Assembly (NCBI RefSeq): GCF_008802355.1
Contig: NZ_VZRA01000002.1
Location: 343,642-407,641, forward strand
Direction: 5' to 3'
Source of the DNA: Oryzomonas sagensis
GTDB lineage: Bacteria > Desulfobacterota > Desulfuromonadia > Geobacterales > Pseudopelobacteraceae
DNA: 64,000 nt
Made by a program: the position numbers and the translations under genes. The notes below the pieces were generated by a model. It saw nothing but the letters and a program-made list of their open reading frames with translations, made no database searches and was not told the origin of the DNA. The first letter of the stretch is position 1. Each line of letters begins with the position of its first letter. Below, one piece after another: positions 44,616-54,002 of this stretch.

Positions 44616-46855
44616 ATTTTTTCGTCCAATCGAAATTCAACCATACGCACGAAGTGGTTGAGCAACCGGAACGCATACTCATCGTCGACGATGAACCGCG
44701 GATGCGTTCCAGCCTGCACCAGCTCCTGGAGGGCCCAAACCGGGACATCGCGGAGTGCGGAAGCGGCGAAGATGCGATCGCCGTACTCAAGAACAACGAC
44801 ATGGATCTGGTCCTGCTGGACATCCATCTGCCGGGCATTTCCGGCCTGGATGTGATGGAATGGCTCGTGAATTTCAATGCGACGACGCGAGTCATCATGG
44901 TCAGTGCGGATGCCAACATCGACTCCGCCATACGTGCCCTTCGCGGCGGAGCCGTGGAATTCATCCGCAAGCCCTATGACCTGGAAGAGATGCAGCAGAA
45001 GGTCGACAACGCCCTGCTGCGCAGCCGTCTGGAGCGCATCAATGCGCTGATGACCATGCGCCTCGAACTTTCCGAGCGCATGCACCGGTTCCTGGTGGAG
45101 AGCTCCCCGGATATCATCTACACGCTCGATACGGACGGCTGCTTCATGTTCATCAATGGCCGGGCCGAGTCGCTGCTCGGCTATTCCCGTGACGAACTGG
45201 TGGGGTGCCACTTCACCGCAATCGTTTCTGACGAAGACATCGATATCGCCAGATATGCCTTCACCGAGCGCCGCCGCGACACCCGTGCCACGACAAATAT
45301 GGAAGTGCGCCTGAAGTGCAACGGCAGCCACCGCTTCGAGTCCCGCCAGATCGTCGTGGTGGTAAGCGCCATGGGGGTCTATGAGGAAAACGGTGATGGC
45401 GATGACTCCCTGGCGAGCCGTTTTCTCGGCACCTACGGCGTGGCGCGCGATATCACCGAGCGCAAGAAAGCCGAAGAGACCATCAGCTTTCAGGCCATGC
45501 ACGACCATCTTACCCATCTGCCGAACCGCAGACTGTTCAAGGACCGGCTCGAACTGTCCATGAGCCAGGCGAAACGGAATGGCCGGCTGGTGGGTGTCAT
45601 GTTTCTCGATCTCGACCGCTTCAAGCTCGTGAATGACACCCATGGGCATGCCGAAGGGGATGAACTCCTGGTAAACGTGGCTCATCGCCTGCGCAACTGC
45701 GTCAGGGGCGGCGACACCCTGGCCCGCCAGGGTGGGGACGAATTCACGGTGCTTTTGCCGGATCTGTATCGCCCCGAGGATGCGGGTATCATCGCCGAGA
45801 AGGTGCTCGATGTGCTGAAGGCGCCATTCCTGGTGAGAGGGCAGGAATTCCGGGCAACGGCCAGCATCGGCATTGCCGTGTATCCCAGCGACGGGGATAG
45901 TGCCGATGTGCTGTTGAAGAACGCCGATATCGCGATGTACAAGGTCAAGGCGACCGGCAAGAACAACTACCTGTTCTTTACCCCTGAGATGAATGCCTGC
46001 TATCACGAGCGCATCAGCCTTGAAAACGAATTGCGGCAGGCCATCAGCAACTCTGAGTTCGAGTTGTACTATCAACCCAAGGTCAGTATTTGCGGGGACC
46101 GGATCGTCGGCCTGGAAGCCTTGATCAGGTGGCGGCATCCGGTGCACGGGCTATTGAATCCGGCCAGCTTCATCGATCTGGCCGAGGAGTCGGGACTGAT
46201 TTGCGACATAACCGACTGGGTGTTGGCAGAGGCGTGCAGCCAAATGGCCCGCTGGCGTGAAATAGGGCTGGATAATCTGCGTATTTCGGTCAACGTCTCG
46301 CCTTCGGAGTTCACCCATAGTGACTTTCTCGAGCGGATCGTCTGCAACATTACCAAGTTCGGTCTCCCAACCGATGCCGTGGAGATAGAAATTACCGAAA
46401 ACCTCCTGTTGCACGATGCCCCGGGTATCATCGACAAGATGCGCTATCTGCGCAATCATGGGGTGCGAATCTCCATCGATGACTTCGGCACCCGCTATTC
46501 TTCGCTCAATTACCTGCGCAAGTTCCCCATCAACACCATTAAGATCGACCAGTCGTTTGTCCGCGACCTGGCGGCGGGAACGACGGTCTCACCTATTCTC
46601 CATGCCATTATCGGCATGGCGCGCGGATTTGGACTGCATCTCGTGGCGGAGGGCGTCGAGACCATGTTCCAGTTGGAAACCCTGAACGAGCTCGGCTGCG
46701 ATGAGATGCAGGGCTATCTTTTCAGCAAGCCGATACCTGCCGCCGAGGTTAAACTGATGCTGATGAATTCACTCCCGGGGTTCTCGAGCCAGTGGCACTA
46801 CGGCACACGATCATCGACCTCCGGCATGGCTGTGCCGGTCGGCTTGCCCGATTGA
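44612..46855 (+). CDS. REC-PAS-GGDEF-EAL cyclic-di-GMP regulator
   Basis: The 747-residue protein has a receiver (phospho-acceptor D70 in LVLLDIHLPG), PAS (about 155-275), GGDEF (intact GGDEF at 374-378) and EAL (EAL at 502-504). The EAL metal residues are in place (NVSPSEFTHSDFL, EITENLLL, IDDFGTRYSSL, DQSFVRDL, VAEGVET). The loop reads DDFGTRYSS, with R instead of the usual G. Both enzymatic halves look active, so it may make and break c-di-GMP depending on phosphorylation by the coupled kinase. Confidence 0.9.
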   Translation: MNFFVQSKFNHTHEVVEQPERILIVDDEPRMRSSLHQLLEGPNRDIAECGSGEDAIAVLKNNDMDLVLLDIHLPGISGLDVMEWLVNFNATTRVIMVSADANIDSAIRALRGGAVEFIRKPYDLEEMQQKVDNALLRSRLERINALMTMRLELSERMHRFLVESSPDIIYTLDTDGCFMFINGRAESLLGYSRDELVGCHFTAIVSDEDIDIARYAFTERRRDTRATTNMEVRLKCNGSHRFESRQIVVVVSAMGVYEENGDGDDSLASRFLGTYGVARDITERKKAEETISFQAMHDHLTHLPNRRLFKDRLELSMSQAKRNGRLVGVMFLDLDRFKLVNDTHGHAEGDELLVNVAHRLRNCVRGGDTLARQGGDEFTVLLPDLYRPEDAGIIAEKVLDVLKAPFLVRGQEFRATASIGIAVYPSDGDSADVLLKNADIAMYKVKATGKNNYLFFTPEMNACYHERISLENELRQAISNSEFELYYQPKVSICGDRIVGLEALIRWRHPVHGLLNPASFIDLAEESGLICDITDWVLAEACSQMARWREIGLDNLRISVNVSPSEFTHSDFLERIVCNITKFGLPTDAVEIEITENLLLHDAPGIIDKMRYLRNHGVRISIDDFGTRYSSLNYLRKFPINTIKIDQSFVRDLAAGTTVSPILHAIIGMARGFGLHLVAEGVETMFQLETLNELGCDEMQGYLFSKPIPAAEVKLMLMNSLPGFSSQWHYGTRSSTSGMAVPVGLPD

Positions 46856-46944
46856 AGCAAATGGCCGGTTCACCACGTGACACGGCATAGTGTCCGGCGG
46901 TGCGGAGTGCGCGCGGGTAGGGGGCGTAGCTGCGGCAGGGTAAC

Positions 46945-46985
46945 AAACAAGGACTCGGGCGATTAAGCCTGAGTCCTTGTTTTGT
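46945..46985 (+). terminator. Intrinsic terminator of the c-di-GMP operon
   Basis: AACAAGGACTCGGGC pairs with GCCTGAGTCCTTGTT around GATTAA, followed by TTGTTTGG. It is about 90 bases past the stop. Confidence 0.7.
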
Positions 46986-46986
46986 T

Positions 46987-47030
46987 TGGTTGCGGGGACA
47001 GGATTTCAACCTGTGACCTTCGGGTTATGA
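46987..47030 (-). tRNA. 3' fragment of initiator tRNA (fMet, CAU)
   Basis: The minus strand gives the anticodon loop (CAT), three consecutive C on the 3' side of the anticodon stem, a perfect ACAGG/CCTGT T-stem, the acceptor 3' strand CCCCGCA and ACCA. A at position 72 and the GC-rich anticodon stem are initiator features. The T-loop has G instead of C56. No 5' half precedes it, so it is a non-functional remnant and a likely attachment-site scar. The stretch 47031-47345 on its 5' side shows no recognisable gene. Confidence 0.75.
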
Positions 47031-47345
47031 TGCGCTTCTTATTTTAATTTCAGTCATATTATCTGGTTAGATGCATTTTCAAAACAGACCCAGTTAAGAA
47101 CAACCATGAACTGCACAGTAGTTCTCTTGGATAATTGTCCGAAGTCACCTTCCTCAGGGCGAAGGATTCCTCCGGCGGATCCCCCATGATCGACGCCCGG
47201 TGCGGGACCATCACCGAAAAGCTAGTCTTCCGCCAAGCTGCAGCTTGAACCGCAAATATCATGTCTACTATTGACTGACTACTTCACATTGCCCATGTTC
47301 TGCTGAACCAACTAGTTGAGTCAAGTCGGAGCCGGCCGCCTCTGA

Positions 47346-47373
47346 TTGACATACCTTATCCGACTGTTAAACT
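47346..47373 (+). promoter_or_regulatory. Candidate promoter of the REC-kinase gene
   Basis: TTGACA and TAAACT are 16 bases apart, about 150 bases upstream of the coding start. Confidence 0.45.
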
Positions 47374-47519
47374 AGTATCATTTACGGATATTGCAGGAGA
47401 GTTCGAGTTACCTGCTTGCTTCAGTTGCCTGTTGCAAGGGATAGACGGCAACGCATGGGAGCAGAATGGGTGGCGCATACTGAATGAGCCCATATCACGA
47501 TTCGGGAGTAGTATCGCAT

Positions 47520-48665
47520 ATGGACACAAGTAATTCAGACGATCACGTCATTTCCATACTTTATGTCGACGATGAGCAGAAATCGCGGGAAGTACTCGGT
47601 AAGCTCATCTGCCATCGTTACCCGAATGTGCGGCTGTTATTTTCCGCCAACGGGAAAGCGGGGGTCAAGTCGTTCAAGCGGCATCGCCCAGAGATCGTTA
47701 TCACTGATGTGAATATGCCTATTTCCGACGGCATCAGCATGGCCGCTGAAATCAAAACCTTGAGTTCCACCACTGAGATCATCGTCCTGACCGCGTGCTC
47801 CAATACGGAACACCTGCTGCAAGCCATCGAGGTCGGCGTCAGTCATTACATCCTGAAGCCAATCAACATAAAGCAGGTTTTCAAGGTCGTTGACAAGGCA
47901 ATAGACATAATCAGGTCGAAACGGGTATTGGTGCAACAAAACGACGCGATCATGGCCCTCAATGCGGGCCTTGCCCAAAAGGCCGCTGAGCTTGAATTGG
48001 CTAACCAGGCGCTTGGGGCCTTCAACTATACGGTGGCCCATGACCTTCGCTCCCCCCTGGTCGTTGCCAGCGGTTTTTTCCGGGTACTTTGCGACAACTA
48101 TGCCCCTGTGCTGGATGATCGGGGCAAGGAGTATCTTGAGGTTATCAATCGGGAGATCTCCCGCATGAACAGCCTCATCGAGGTACTGCTCAAATTCTCC
48201 ATGCACTCGCAAGGCGCGGTAAACAAGAGTTGGACCTGTCTCAGCAAGATCGCCGATGAGATTAGCGGCAGCCTGCTGGCCCAGGATCGCCGTCGCAACG
48301 TCACGTTCCACATAGTCGACGGGATATTCGGTTACGGCGACCCGGACCTGCTGCAGATCGTGCTGGAAAATCTGCTCGGAAATGCGTGGAAATACTCCTC
48401 GAAGACAGACGACGCCCGGATCGAGTTCGGGGCGATCAACAAGGAAGACGACTTGGTCTACTTTGTTCACGACAATGGGGCAGGCTTTGACCAGCGGGAT
48501 GCGGAAAAGCTTTTTGTCCCTTTCCAGCGTCTTCAGTGCAACGACGAGATCGCAGGGATGGGCATCGGCTTGGCAACAGCACACAGGATCATCTTACGTC
48601 ACGGCGGTAGGATCTGGGCCGATGGTGAAATAGGCAAGGGAGCGACCTTCTATTTTACCCTCTGA
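47520..48665 (+). CDS. Response-regulator/histidine-kinase hybrid
   Basis: Start 47520 is preferred (GGGAG at 47505); 47484 is an alternative. The 381-residue protein has an N-terminal receiver (DD at 17-18, D63 in VITDVNMP). A coiled linker precedes a kinase with H174 in VAHDLRSPLVV and HATPase boxes (NLLGNAWKYSS, DNGAGFD, GMGIGLATAHR). This order, receiver before kinase and no membrane helix, fits an intermediate in a phosphorelay fed by another kinase. It stands alone beside the tRNA scar. Confidence 0.83.
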   Translation: MDTSNSDDHVISILYVDDEQKSREVLGKLICHRYPNVRLLFSANGKAGVKSFKRHRPEIVITDVNMPISDGISMAAEIKTLSSTTEIIVLTACSNTEHLLQAIEVGVSHYILKPINIKQVFKVVDKAIDIIRSKRVLVQQNDAIMALNAGLAQKAAELELANQALGAFNYTVAHDLRSPLVVASGFFRVLCDNYAPVLDDRGKEYLEVINREISRMNSLIEVLLKFSMHSQGAVNKSWTCLSKIADEISGSLLAQDRRRNVTFHIVDGIFGYGDPDLLQIVLENLLGNAWKYSSKTDDARIEFGAINKEDDLVYFVHDNGAGFDQRDAEKLFVPFQRLQCNDEIAGMGIGLATAHRIILRHGGRIWADGEIGKGATFYFTL

Positions 48666-48885
48666 CGCGGCTCCACCGATTTCCCCCCTGCTCTAGGACA
48701 ACAGCGTACCGCTGCTTCCTGCAATTCCTAGCAATTCCCGCCTGTACATCCGACAATAAATTCAGACATCGTCCCACCTCCACCACCCGAGCGACCTGTT
48801 ATTATCTATCAAGGAGCTTCCAAAGAGTTGATCTGCGTGCCCAAGTGGCGGTGTTGCTGTGGCATTCTTGGGCAAGGAGGATGAT

Positions 48886-50031
48886 ATGAGGCTTGCTATC
48901 CTTGGCACACGCGGCATTCCCGCATGTTATGGCGGATTTGAGACCTTTGCCGAAGAACTGTCTGTAAGGCTCGTACAGCAGGGAGGGGAGGTCACGGTGT
49001 ACTGTGAAGCCGGGGCTGGCAGCGCGGCCGAAACCTATCGGGGCGTTCACCTGGTGCATATCAAGGCCCCGCGCCTTGGACCGCTGACCACGATCATTTT
49101 CGACGTGCTCTGTCTGTGGCATGCGCGCAAGGCCTTCGACGTTGTCTACATGCTCGGCTATGGCGCGAGTATCTTCTGTTTCCTCCCCCGCTTATGGGGC
49201 AGCACGGTTTGGATCAATATGGATGGCGTGGAATGGGCCCGGTCCAAGTGGGGCCCGATGGCGAAGCTTTGGTTCAGGTTGATGGAAGCGTTGGCCATGT
49301 GGACGCCTGACCGGGTGATCACCGATGCCCAAGGCATCCTCCGCCATCTGCAATCACGCCATGCCCGCATCCCTCCCGCCAGCGTCATCCCCTACGGCGC
49401 GACCGTTGTAAAGGAGGCTCCCGATGCCCGTATGCTACAAGAGTGGCAATTGATGCCCGGCAGGTATTATCTGGTCGTGTGCCGACTCGAGCCTGAAAAC
49501 TCGGTCAGGGAGATCGTGAAAGGCTACTTGCAATCGGGCAGTGCCCACCCCCTGGTAGTGGTCGGTAACATCGCCCCGGCTACGGATCATGTGAAAGTTT
49601 TGTTGCAGCTGAAGAACGAGCGGGTCCGCTTTATCGGTCCAGTTTACGATCGAAGGATGTTGCAGGCCCTCCGGTATCACGCATTGGGCTATTTTCACGG
49701 TCATACCGTGGGAGGGACAAACCCGTCACTTTTGGAGGCGCTCGGCTGCGGCAACCTTATTATTGCCCACGACAATATATTCAATCGGGAGGTTGCGGGA
49801 GAAGCGGCTACCTATTTTCACCGGCACCAGGATATCGCTCAACGCATTCGAGCGCTTGAATCCAGCTCCCCTGAACAAAGAGACCGGTTGAAGACCCTCG
49901 CACAGGAGCGGATTCAAACATATTATAGCTGGGAATACGTCACGGATACCTACAAGGGGCTCGTCGATGCCCCCCTTTCCAAGGGCCATTCATACAAGCC
50001 GGTAATGGTTAACAGCGCCCGCAATATTTAG
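48886..50031 (+). CDS. DUF1972/GT4-type glycosyltransferase (rhamnosyltransferase-like)
   Basis: ATG at 48886 follows AAGGAGG. The 381-residue protein begins LAILGTRGIPACYGGFETFAEEL, the DUF1972 signature found in WchF-type rhamnosyltransferases. The GT-B donor domain has VVCRLEPENSVREIVKGY, VVVGNIAP and HTVGGTNPSLLEALGCG. Signal and membrane segments are absent, so it acts on a lipid-linked sugar at the cytoplasmic face. It may add a sugar in the polysaccharide built by the minus-strand operon to the right; that is inference. Confidence 0.82.
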   Translation: MRLAILGTRGIPACYGGFETFAEELSVRLVQQGGEVTVYCEAGAGSAAETYRGVHLVHIKAPRLGPLTTIIFDVLCLWHARKAFDVVYMLGYGASIFCFLPRLWGSTVWINMDGVEWARSKWGPMAKLWFRLMEALAMWTPDRVITDAQGILRHLQSRHARIPPASVIPYGATVVKEAPDARMLQEWQLMPGRYYLVVCRLEPENSVREIVKGYLQSGSAHPLVVVGNIAPATDHVKVLLQLKNERVRFIGPVYDRRMLQALRYHALGYFHGHTVGGTNPSLLEALGCGNLIIAHDNIFNREVAGEAATYFHRHQDIAQRIRALESSSPEQRDRLKTLAQERIQTYYSWEYVTDTYKGLVDAPLSKGHSYKPVMVNSARNI

Positions 50032-50106
50032 GGCGTGAAATTGTATGGCAAAGGATCGGCATCGATCGCATGCGGCGGTTTTGGAATTTCCCAAGGGGAT
50101 TTCAAG

Positions 50107-50460
50107 GTGGAAAATAGAAATTTTACAAGGGTGGATTTTTCCGGGGTTGCCGCAATCAGGCATGACGATTGTGTCATCTCAGGCACTGTAAAAAATCTGA
50201 GCCTGCAAGGCTTTAATAGTGAAACATCCGGCCCATTGCCATTGAATACACCTCTCAAGGTTGCCATCCGACTTTCTTCGAATACGTTTATATATTTGAA
50301 TACTCAGGCAATATACTTTTTAGGGTTATACTTTGGCATGAAGATATGCAAAATAGATGTCGGTTCTTTTGTCCTGTTGCGGGATATTATTCTTTCCAAA
50401 TGCCACGATCAGATGCTCTTGATGCATGAGACCTACAAAATGGCCCACTGCATTCACTAA
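50107..50460 (+). CDS. PilZ-like domain protein
   Basis: GTG at 50107 follows AAGGGG; 50035 is an alternative GTG. The 117-residue product begins ENRNFTRVDFSGVAAIRHD and has VKNLSLQGF, equivalent to the RxxxR ... (D/N)xSxxG motif that binds c-di-GMP. The first arginine pair is imperfect (RNFTR), so binding may be weakened. The C-terminal half is hydrophobic and cysteine-containing. It lies close to c-di-GMP and glycan genes. Confidence 0.6.
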   Translation: MENRNFTRVDFSGVAAIRHDDCVISGTVKNLSLQGFNSETSGPLPLNTPLKVAIRLSSNTFIYLNTQAIYFLGLYFGMKICKIDVGSFVLLRDIILSKCHDQMLLMHETYKMAHCIH

Positions 50461-50656
50461 TTCACATCAGTACGTTGTCGAGTGGAGAGAAAGAACGTGG
50501 GGGAGCATTTTCTGGACCGTGCCGGTGTACGGCAATCTCGATGCCTTGATGATGTATGGAGCGGAGCGGATCGTCAACGTGGACCTGGCGGGCCGCCGGG
50601 ACCGCACCAACTGGTTGGTGCGGCTGGAGTTGCACCGCCGCTACCAGCGGGGTGGT
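50461..50656 (+). pseudogene. Apparent gene remnant
   Basis: One frame (about 50505-50650) reads FWTVPVYGNLDALMMYGAER, then IVNVDLAGRRDRTNWLVRLELHRRYQR. It has coding-like composition but no start of its own and runs into the next gene's antisense sequence. It resembles the conserved end of a longer protein that I do not recognise. Confidence 0.35.
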
Positions 50657-51640
50657 TCAGTTGGTGAGTGTGTAGACCTGGTCGCCCTGGGCCACGGCAA
50701 CCAGCCGGGACCCGTCCGCGGATGCGGCAACGGCCGTCCAAAGTACGCCCGACGGGCTCACGGTCCAGGTCGCCCCGGAATCCGCAGAGGTGTAGACAGC
50801 CCCATCCTCCGCCAGGGCGAACAGCCTGGCCCCGTTTGCGGCCGATACGACGGCGGCCCACGTATTGCTCGAAACGCCCGTGTCCCTCCATGTCGCGCCG
50901 AAATCGTCGGATGTGGAGAGCCGGCCGGTGCTATCGGCTGCAACCAGCTTGGTGCCGCCCGAGGACAGGGCCACGGAATACCATCCTGATGCTGAATTGC
51001 GCGGGGTCCAGGTCGCCCCGGAATCCGTGGAGGTGTACAGCTGCCCGGTCGCCGTCTCCGCAGCCACGAGCCGGGTGCCGTCGGCGCTCGATGCCACGCT
51101 CATCCAGTTTCTCTCCTCGTCGCGGGGGGTCCAGGTAATCCCCGCGTCCGAGGATGTGTAGATCAGCCCCCCCATCTCCGTTGCGACCAGCTTGACGCCG
51201 TCTGCGGATGAGGCAACGCCGGACCAGCTCCGCTCCTCAGCGCGGGGGGTCCAGCTTACGCCCGCATCTGTCGATGTGTAGATTTGCCCCCCCAATTCCG
51301 CTGCCACCAGCCTGGCGCCGTCTGCGGACGAAGCTACGGCGATCCAGACGCGGGAGGCATCCCGCGGGGTCCAGGTCGTCCCGGAATCCGCAGAGGTGTA
51401 GATATATCCCCCCTCCACCACGGCGACCAGCCTGGTGCCATCCGAGGAACTGGCCACCGACCGCCAGTTGCGGCTTGCATCATGCGCATTCACGGACATT
51501 GCCAGCGATGTTGCCACGGGGGCCGCGCTCGTTGTGAGGGGCTGGCTGGAGCCGGAGCCTCCCCCTGAACCGCCGCAGGCCTGCAGCAGGTAAAATAGCG
51601 CGATTATCGCGAACAAAGCATAAAGTCTGGTTGTTTTCAT
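50657..51640 (-). CDS. Repeat-propeller lipoprotein (Ycf48/BNR-like)
   Basis: ATG at 51640 follows AAGGAAAGCAG. The 327-residue protein has a lipobox (LLQAC) and a glycine linker. Seven repeats of about 39 residues follow, each with VASSADGxxLVA, GGxIYTSxDxG and TWTPR. These are Asp-box/BNR blades, and seven of them close a propeller. The DNA repeats are also very similar, implying recent expansion. The role could be ligand binding or assembly assistance; no catalytic residue is seen. Its 3' end meets the remnant frame. Confidence 0.75.
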   Translation of the reverse strand: MKTTRLYALFAIIALFYLLQACGGSGGGSGSSQPLTTSAAPVATSLAMSVNAHDASRNWRSVASSSDGTRLVAVVEGGYIYTSADSGTTWTPRDASRVWIAVASSADGARLVAAELGGQIYTSTDAGVSWTPRAEERSWSGVASSADGVKLVATEMGGLIYTSSDAGITWTPRDEERNWMSVASSADGTRLVAAETATGQLYTSTDSGATWTPRNSASGWYSVALSSGGTKLVAADSTGRLSTSDDFGATWRDTGVSSNTWAAVVSAANGARLFALAEDGAVYTSADSGATWTVSPSGVLWTAVAASADGSRLVAVAQGDQVYTLTN

Positions 51641-51887
51641 CTGCTTTCCTTGTTGTTGTTGTGCTTGCGGTCGGCGGGCTATCGGAAAGATAGCTTTCAG
51701 GCGGCCTAGGGGTGCAAAGGAATTTCCGCTACGGTGTTTTGCGACAGCAGGGATAGGACAAGCTATGAGCCAATATATAACTGAAACAGGGGATAAGGGT
51801 GTGACGACTGTCACGTTGGAGAGGGTTTGTTTGCCCCGCTGCCGTGTGGCGCCAGGGGCCGTGGCGTGCCGGAATGGGACATATAAG

Positions 51888-51921
51888 AAAAGGCCCGGAG
51901 GAATCTTCCTCCGGGCCTTTT
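51888..51921 (-). terminator. Terminator of the exopolysaccharide operon
   Basis: AAAAGGCCCGGAGGA pairs with its complement around four bases and gives a T-tract on either strand. It lies 84 bases past the stop of the WbsX-like gene. The gap 51641-51887 shows no gene. Confidence 0.75.
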
Positions 51922-52004
51922 GTCAGGTTGTTGCGCCGTAGTTTATCCGGCGGGTCTTGTTCGCAGCGCGGCCCGTCATGTCATGTACCAGGACCGGGCG
52001 GGCC

Positions 52005-53090
52005 TCATTTGGGCCTTTTCTTCGCGGCCGCCGAGGGAACAAAGACATGCCTGATCGTTTCCAGGTAGCTCGTACCCCATTTGTTTGTCGGCTCGATGAC
52101 GGAGCCTTCCCCGAATTCGTTCCAGGCTTCGATCAATAATATCTTTGCCGTGTTTTGCTGCTGGTCCAGGAGTGCTTTGGCCCCCGTCAACATCCGTGTG
52201 AATTTGTCGGGGGTAGGGTTGTTTCTGACAATGGACGTGGCGCCGTGCCACGGTCTTTCGTCGTAGCCGGGGCTGGCCGGGACAAGGTACGGCAGGATCT
52301 TTGCCGTATTCGCCGCAGCGGTATAGTAGGCCAGATAACCATCCACCATCGTGCTGTAGTCGTCGACCAATGCGCCTCTGGCCATGGCGTAATTCCACCC
52401 GGTATAGGCGCTGAACCCCCGGCCGGACAATTGATTTTCCAGGCTGGTGGCTGGCATGTCGTTGATAGTTGCCACAAAATAGATACCGTTATATCCCCTG
52501 CTCTTCGCCATTGAATCAGCTCGTTGCAGCAACGACTGAACCGAGGTGCCGAGCGTAGTCGCGTATAGGAGCAACTGGGGATTGGAAAAGATAAACACCG
52601 CCGGCTTGCCGTCTATCTGATAAAAGGTCGGCTGATTGAAATAGTTGTTGATCCAGTATGACACCATGTTGTCATACTGAGTCAGGGTTGTCAGTGTCGC
52701 AAAGGCGTTGTCCCAGAGAATGCTGAATTGCAGCTTGCTTCTGTTCTTGGCATGTAGATAGTTGTTTATCGCATGGTTGAACTGGGGGCTGCTGCCGTCC
52801 CAATACCAGTCATAGACAAAAAAATTGATCCCGTACTTGGTCGCCAGATCGATGTGCCTCTCTGCAACCCATTGCTGCTCCTCCGGATAATAGCCGAGCA
52901 ATGGCACCCGCTCAGGCCATGGTTTGCCGGGTGATCTCGATCCGGGCAGACCCTTGATGTCCTTCCAGTTGATGTAATCGCTCCGCCAGCCGGGGTAATA
53001 GTAGACCCCTATGGAATAGTTTTGGGCATATGATCCGGCACTCGTCCCACATAACAGTACCAATAAGGCGACGAATTGTATCCGTTTCAT
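52005..53090 (-). CDS. Secreted WbsX-like (GH99-type) protein
   Basis: The 361-residue protein has a signal peptide (FVALLVLLCGTSAGSYA). The WbsX/GH99-like fold is marked by IGVYYYPGWRSDYINW, GINFFVYDWYWDG, DGKPAVFIF and the closing WNEFGEGSVIEPT with its acidic pair. Family members occur in O-antigen and capsule loci and may cut or modify mannose-containing glycan. It is the last gene of the polysaccharide operon and is exported, so it could trim the finished polymer. Confidence 0.85.
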   Translation of the reverse strand: MKRIQFVALLVLLCGTSAGSYAQNYSIGVYYYPGWRSDYINWKDIKGLPGSRSPGKPWPERVPLLGYYPEEQQWVAERHIDLATKYGINFFVYDWYWDGSSPQFNHAINNYLHAKNRSKLQFSILWDNAFATLTTLTQYDNMVSYWINNYFNQPTFYQIDGKPAVFIFSNPQLLLYATTLGTSVQSLLQRADSMAKSRGYNGIYFVATINDMPATSLENQLSGRGFSAYTGWNYAMARGALVDDYSTMVDGYLAYYTAAANTAKILPYLVPASPGYDERPWHGATSIVRNNPTPDKFTRMLTGAKALLDQQQNTAKILLIEAWNEFGEGSVIEPTNKWGTSYLETIRHVFVPSAAAKKRPK

Positions 53091-53114
53091 AAAGAGCCTC
53101 CCGTCATTTAAGTG

Positions 53115-54002
53115 TCATTTGGCGTGATAACAATGCACCATCACCGGTCGTGGCACCCCAGCGAAATCAACGATGCCTTTGACGCGTATTTCATAGCCCA
53201 CCGATAATTTTTCAATAAAATCCACAATGAGGTTCGCGTTCTCAGCCGCATGATAAACGGCAATTGCCAAATTGGGACGGTGCCTCTTTATGGTCTTTTC
53301 AGCGCCAACAACAAGACCGACTTCACCGCCCTCTATGTCGACCTTAATAAAATCCACTTTATCTATTGTGTTGGTTAGACAAAATTCATCGACAGTAACC
53401 ATTTGAACATTTTTTATATAGCCATTGTGACGGCCGGCCTCACTCTTACGGCTTATCTGCCCGATTGTCGGGTCTGAAAAGTTATCGTAAAATTCAACAG
53501 ACTTATTCTCGTCTCCGATCAGGCAGGGATGGATGGAAACCCTGTTTCCCTGTATCTCGGATTCGAATGTTTTATACAAGCATCGGACAATGGCCGTTCC
53601 CGGCTCTATGCAGTAAACCTTGCCCGCCCCGGATTCCAATGCCTTGCGCGTGAAATATCCCTCGCACGTCCCGCAGTCCATGACCACGTCCCCGGTCTTG
53701 ACCACCATCTCCGGGATATCGAAATAATGGTTATTGCCTTGGTTGAACACCTCGAAATACATATCCACGACCCTCGCCACATCCGCCGTATCGGGCCAGT
53801 AGATGACCCTGCCTTCTATTCCGACCTTGAAAAAACCATCTATGTGGTCAACCCTCATACTATTTTTTATACCTGCCTTGCGATAACCGTAACATTTGAA
53901 GGTTTCGTGCGCCACATCCCGCCATAGGGAATGTTTAAGGTACGGATCGTGTACCAGTTTTGCCCTGATCATATGCAAGCGCTTCATCACCGATGCAATC
54001 AT
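53115..54002 (-). CDS. FkbM-family methyltransferase
   Basis: The 295-residue protein has VVMDCGTCEGYFTRKALESG (motif I), VYCIEPGTAIVRCLYKTF, VSIHPCLIGDENKSVEFYDN and VDFIKVDIEGGEVGLVVGAE, the FkbM pattern for O-methylation of sugars. Codon use is more AT-rich than in the cytochrome genes. Its start overlaps the glycosyltransferase stop by four bases. Confidence 0.88.
   Translation of the reverse strand: MIASVMKRLHMIRAKLVHDPYLKHSLWRDVAHETFKCYGYRKAGIKNSMRVDHIDGFFKVGIEGRVIYWPDTADVARVVDMYFEVFNQGNNHYFDIPEMVVKTGDVVMDCGTCEGYFTRKALESGAGKVYCIEPGTAIVRCLYKTFESEIQGNRVSIHPCLIGDENKSVEFYDNFSDPTIGQISRKSEAGRHNGYIKNVQMVTVDEFCLTNTIDKVDFIKVDIEGGEVGLVVGAEKTIKRHRPNLAIAVYHAAENANLIVDFIEKLSVGYEIRVKGIVDFAGVPRPVMVHCYHAK

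Noticed and set aside
47059-47262. 67-codon minus-strand frame beside the tRNA fragment
   Set aside because: No ribosome site, no recognisable motif, and composition unlike the flanking genes.
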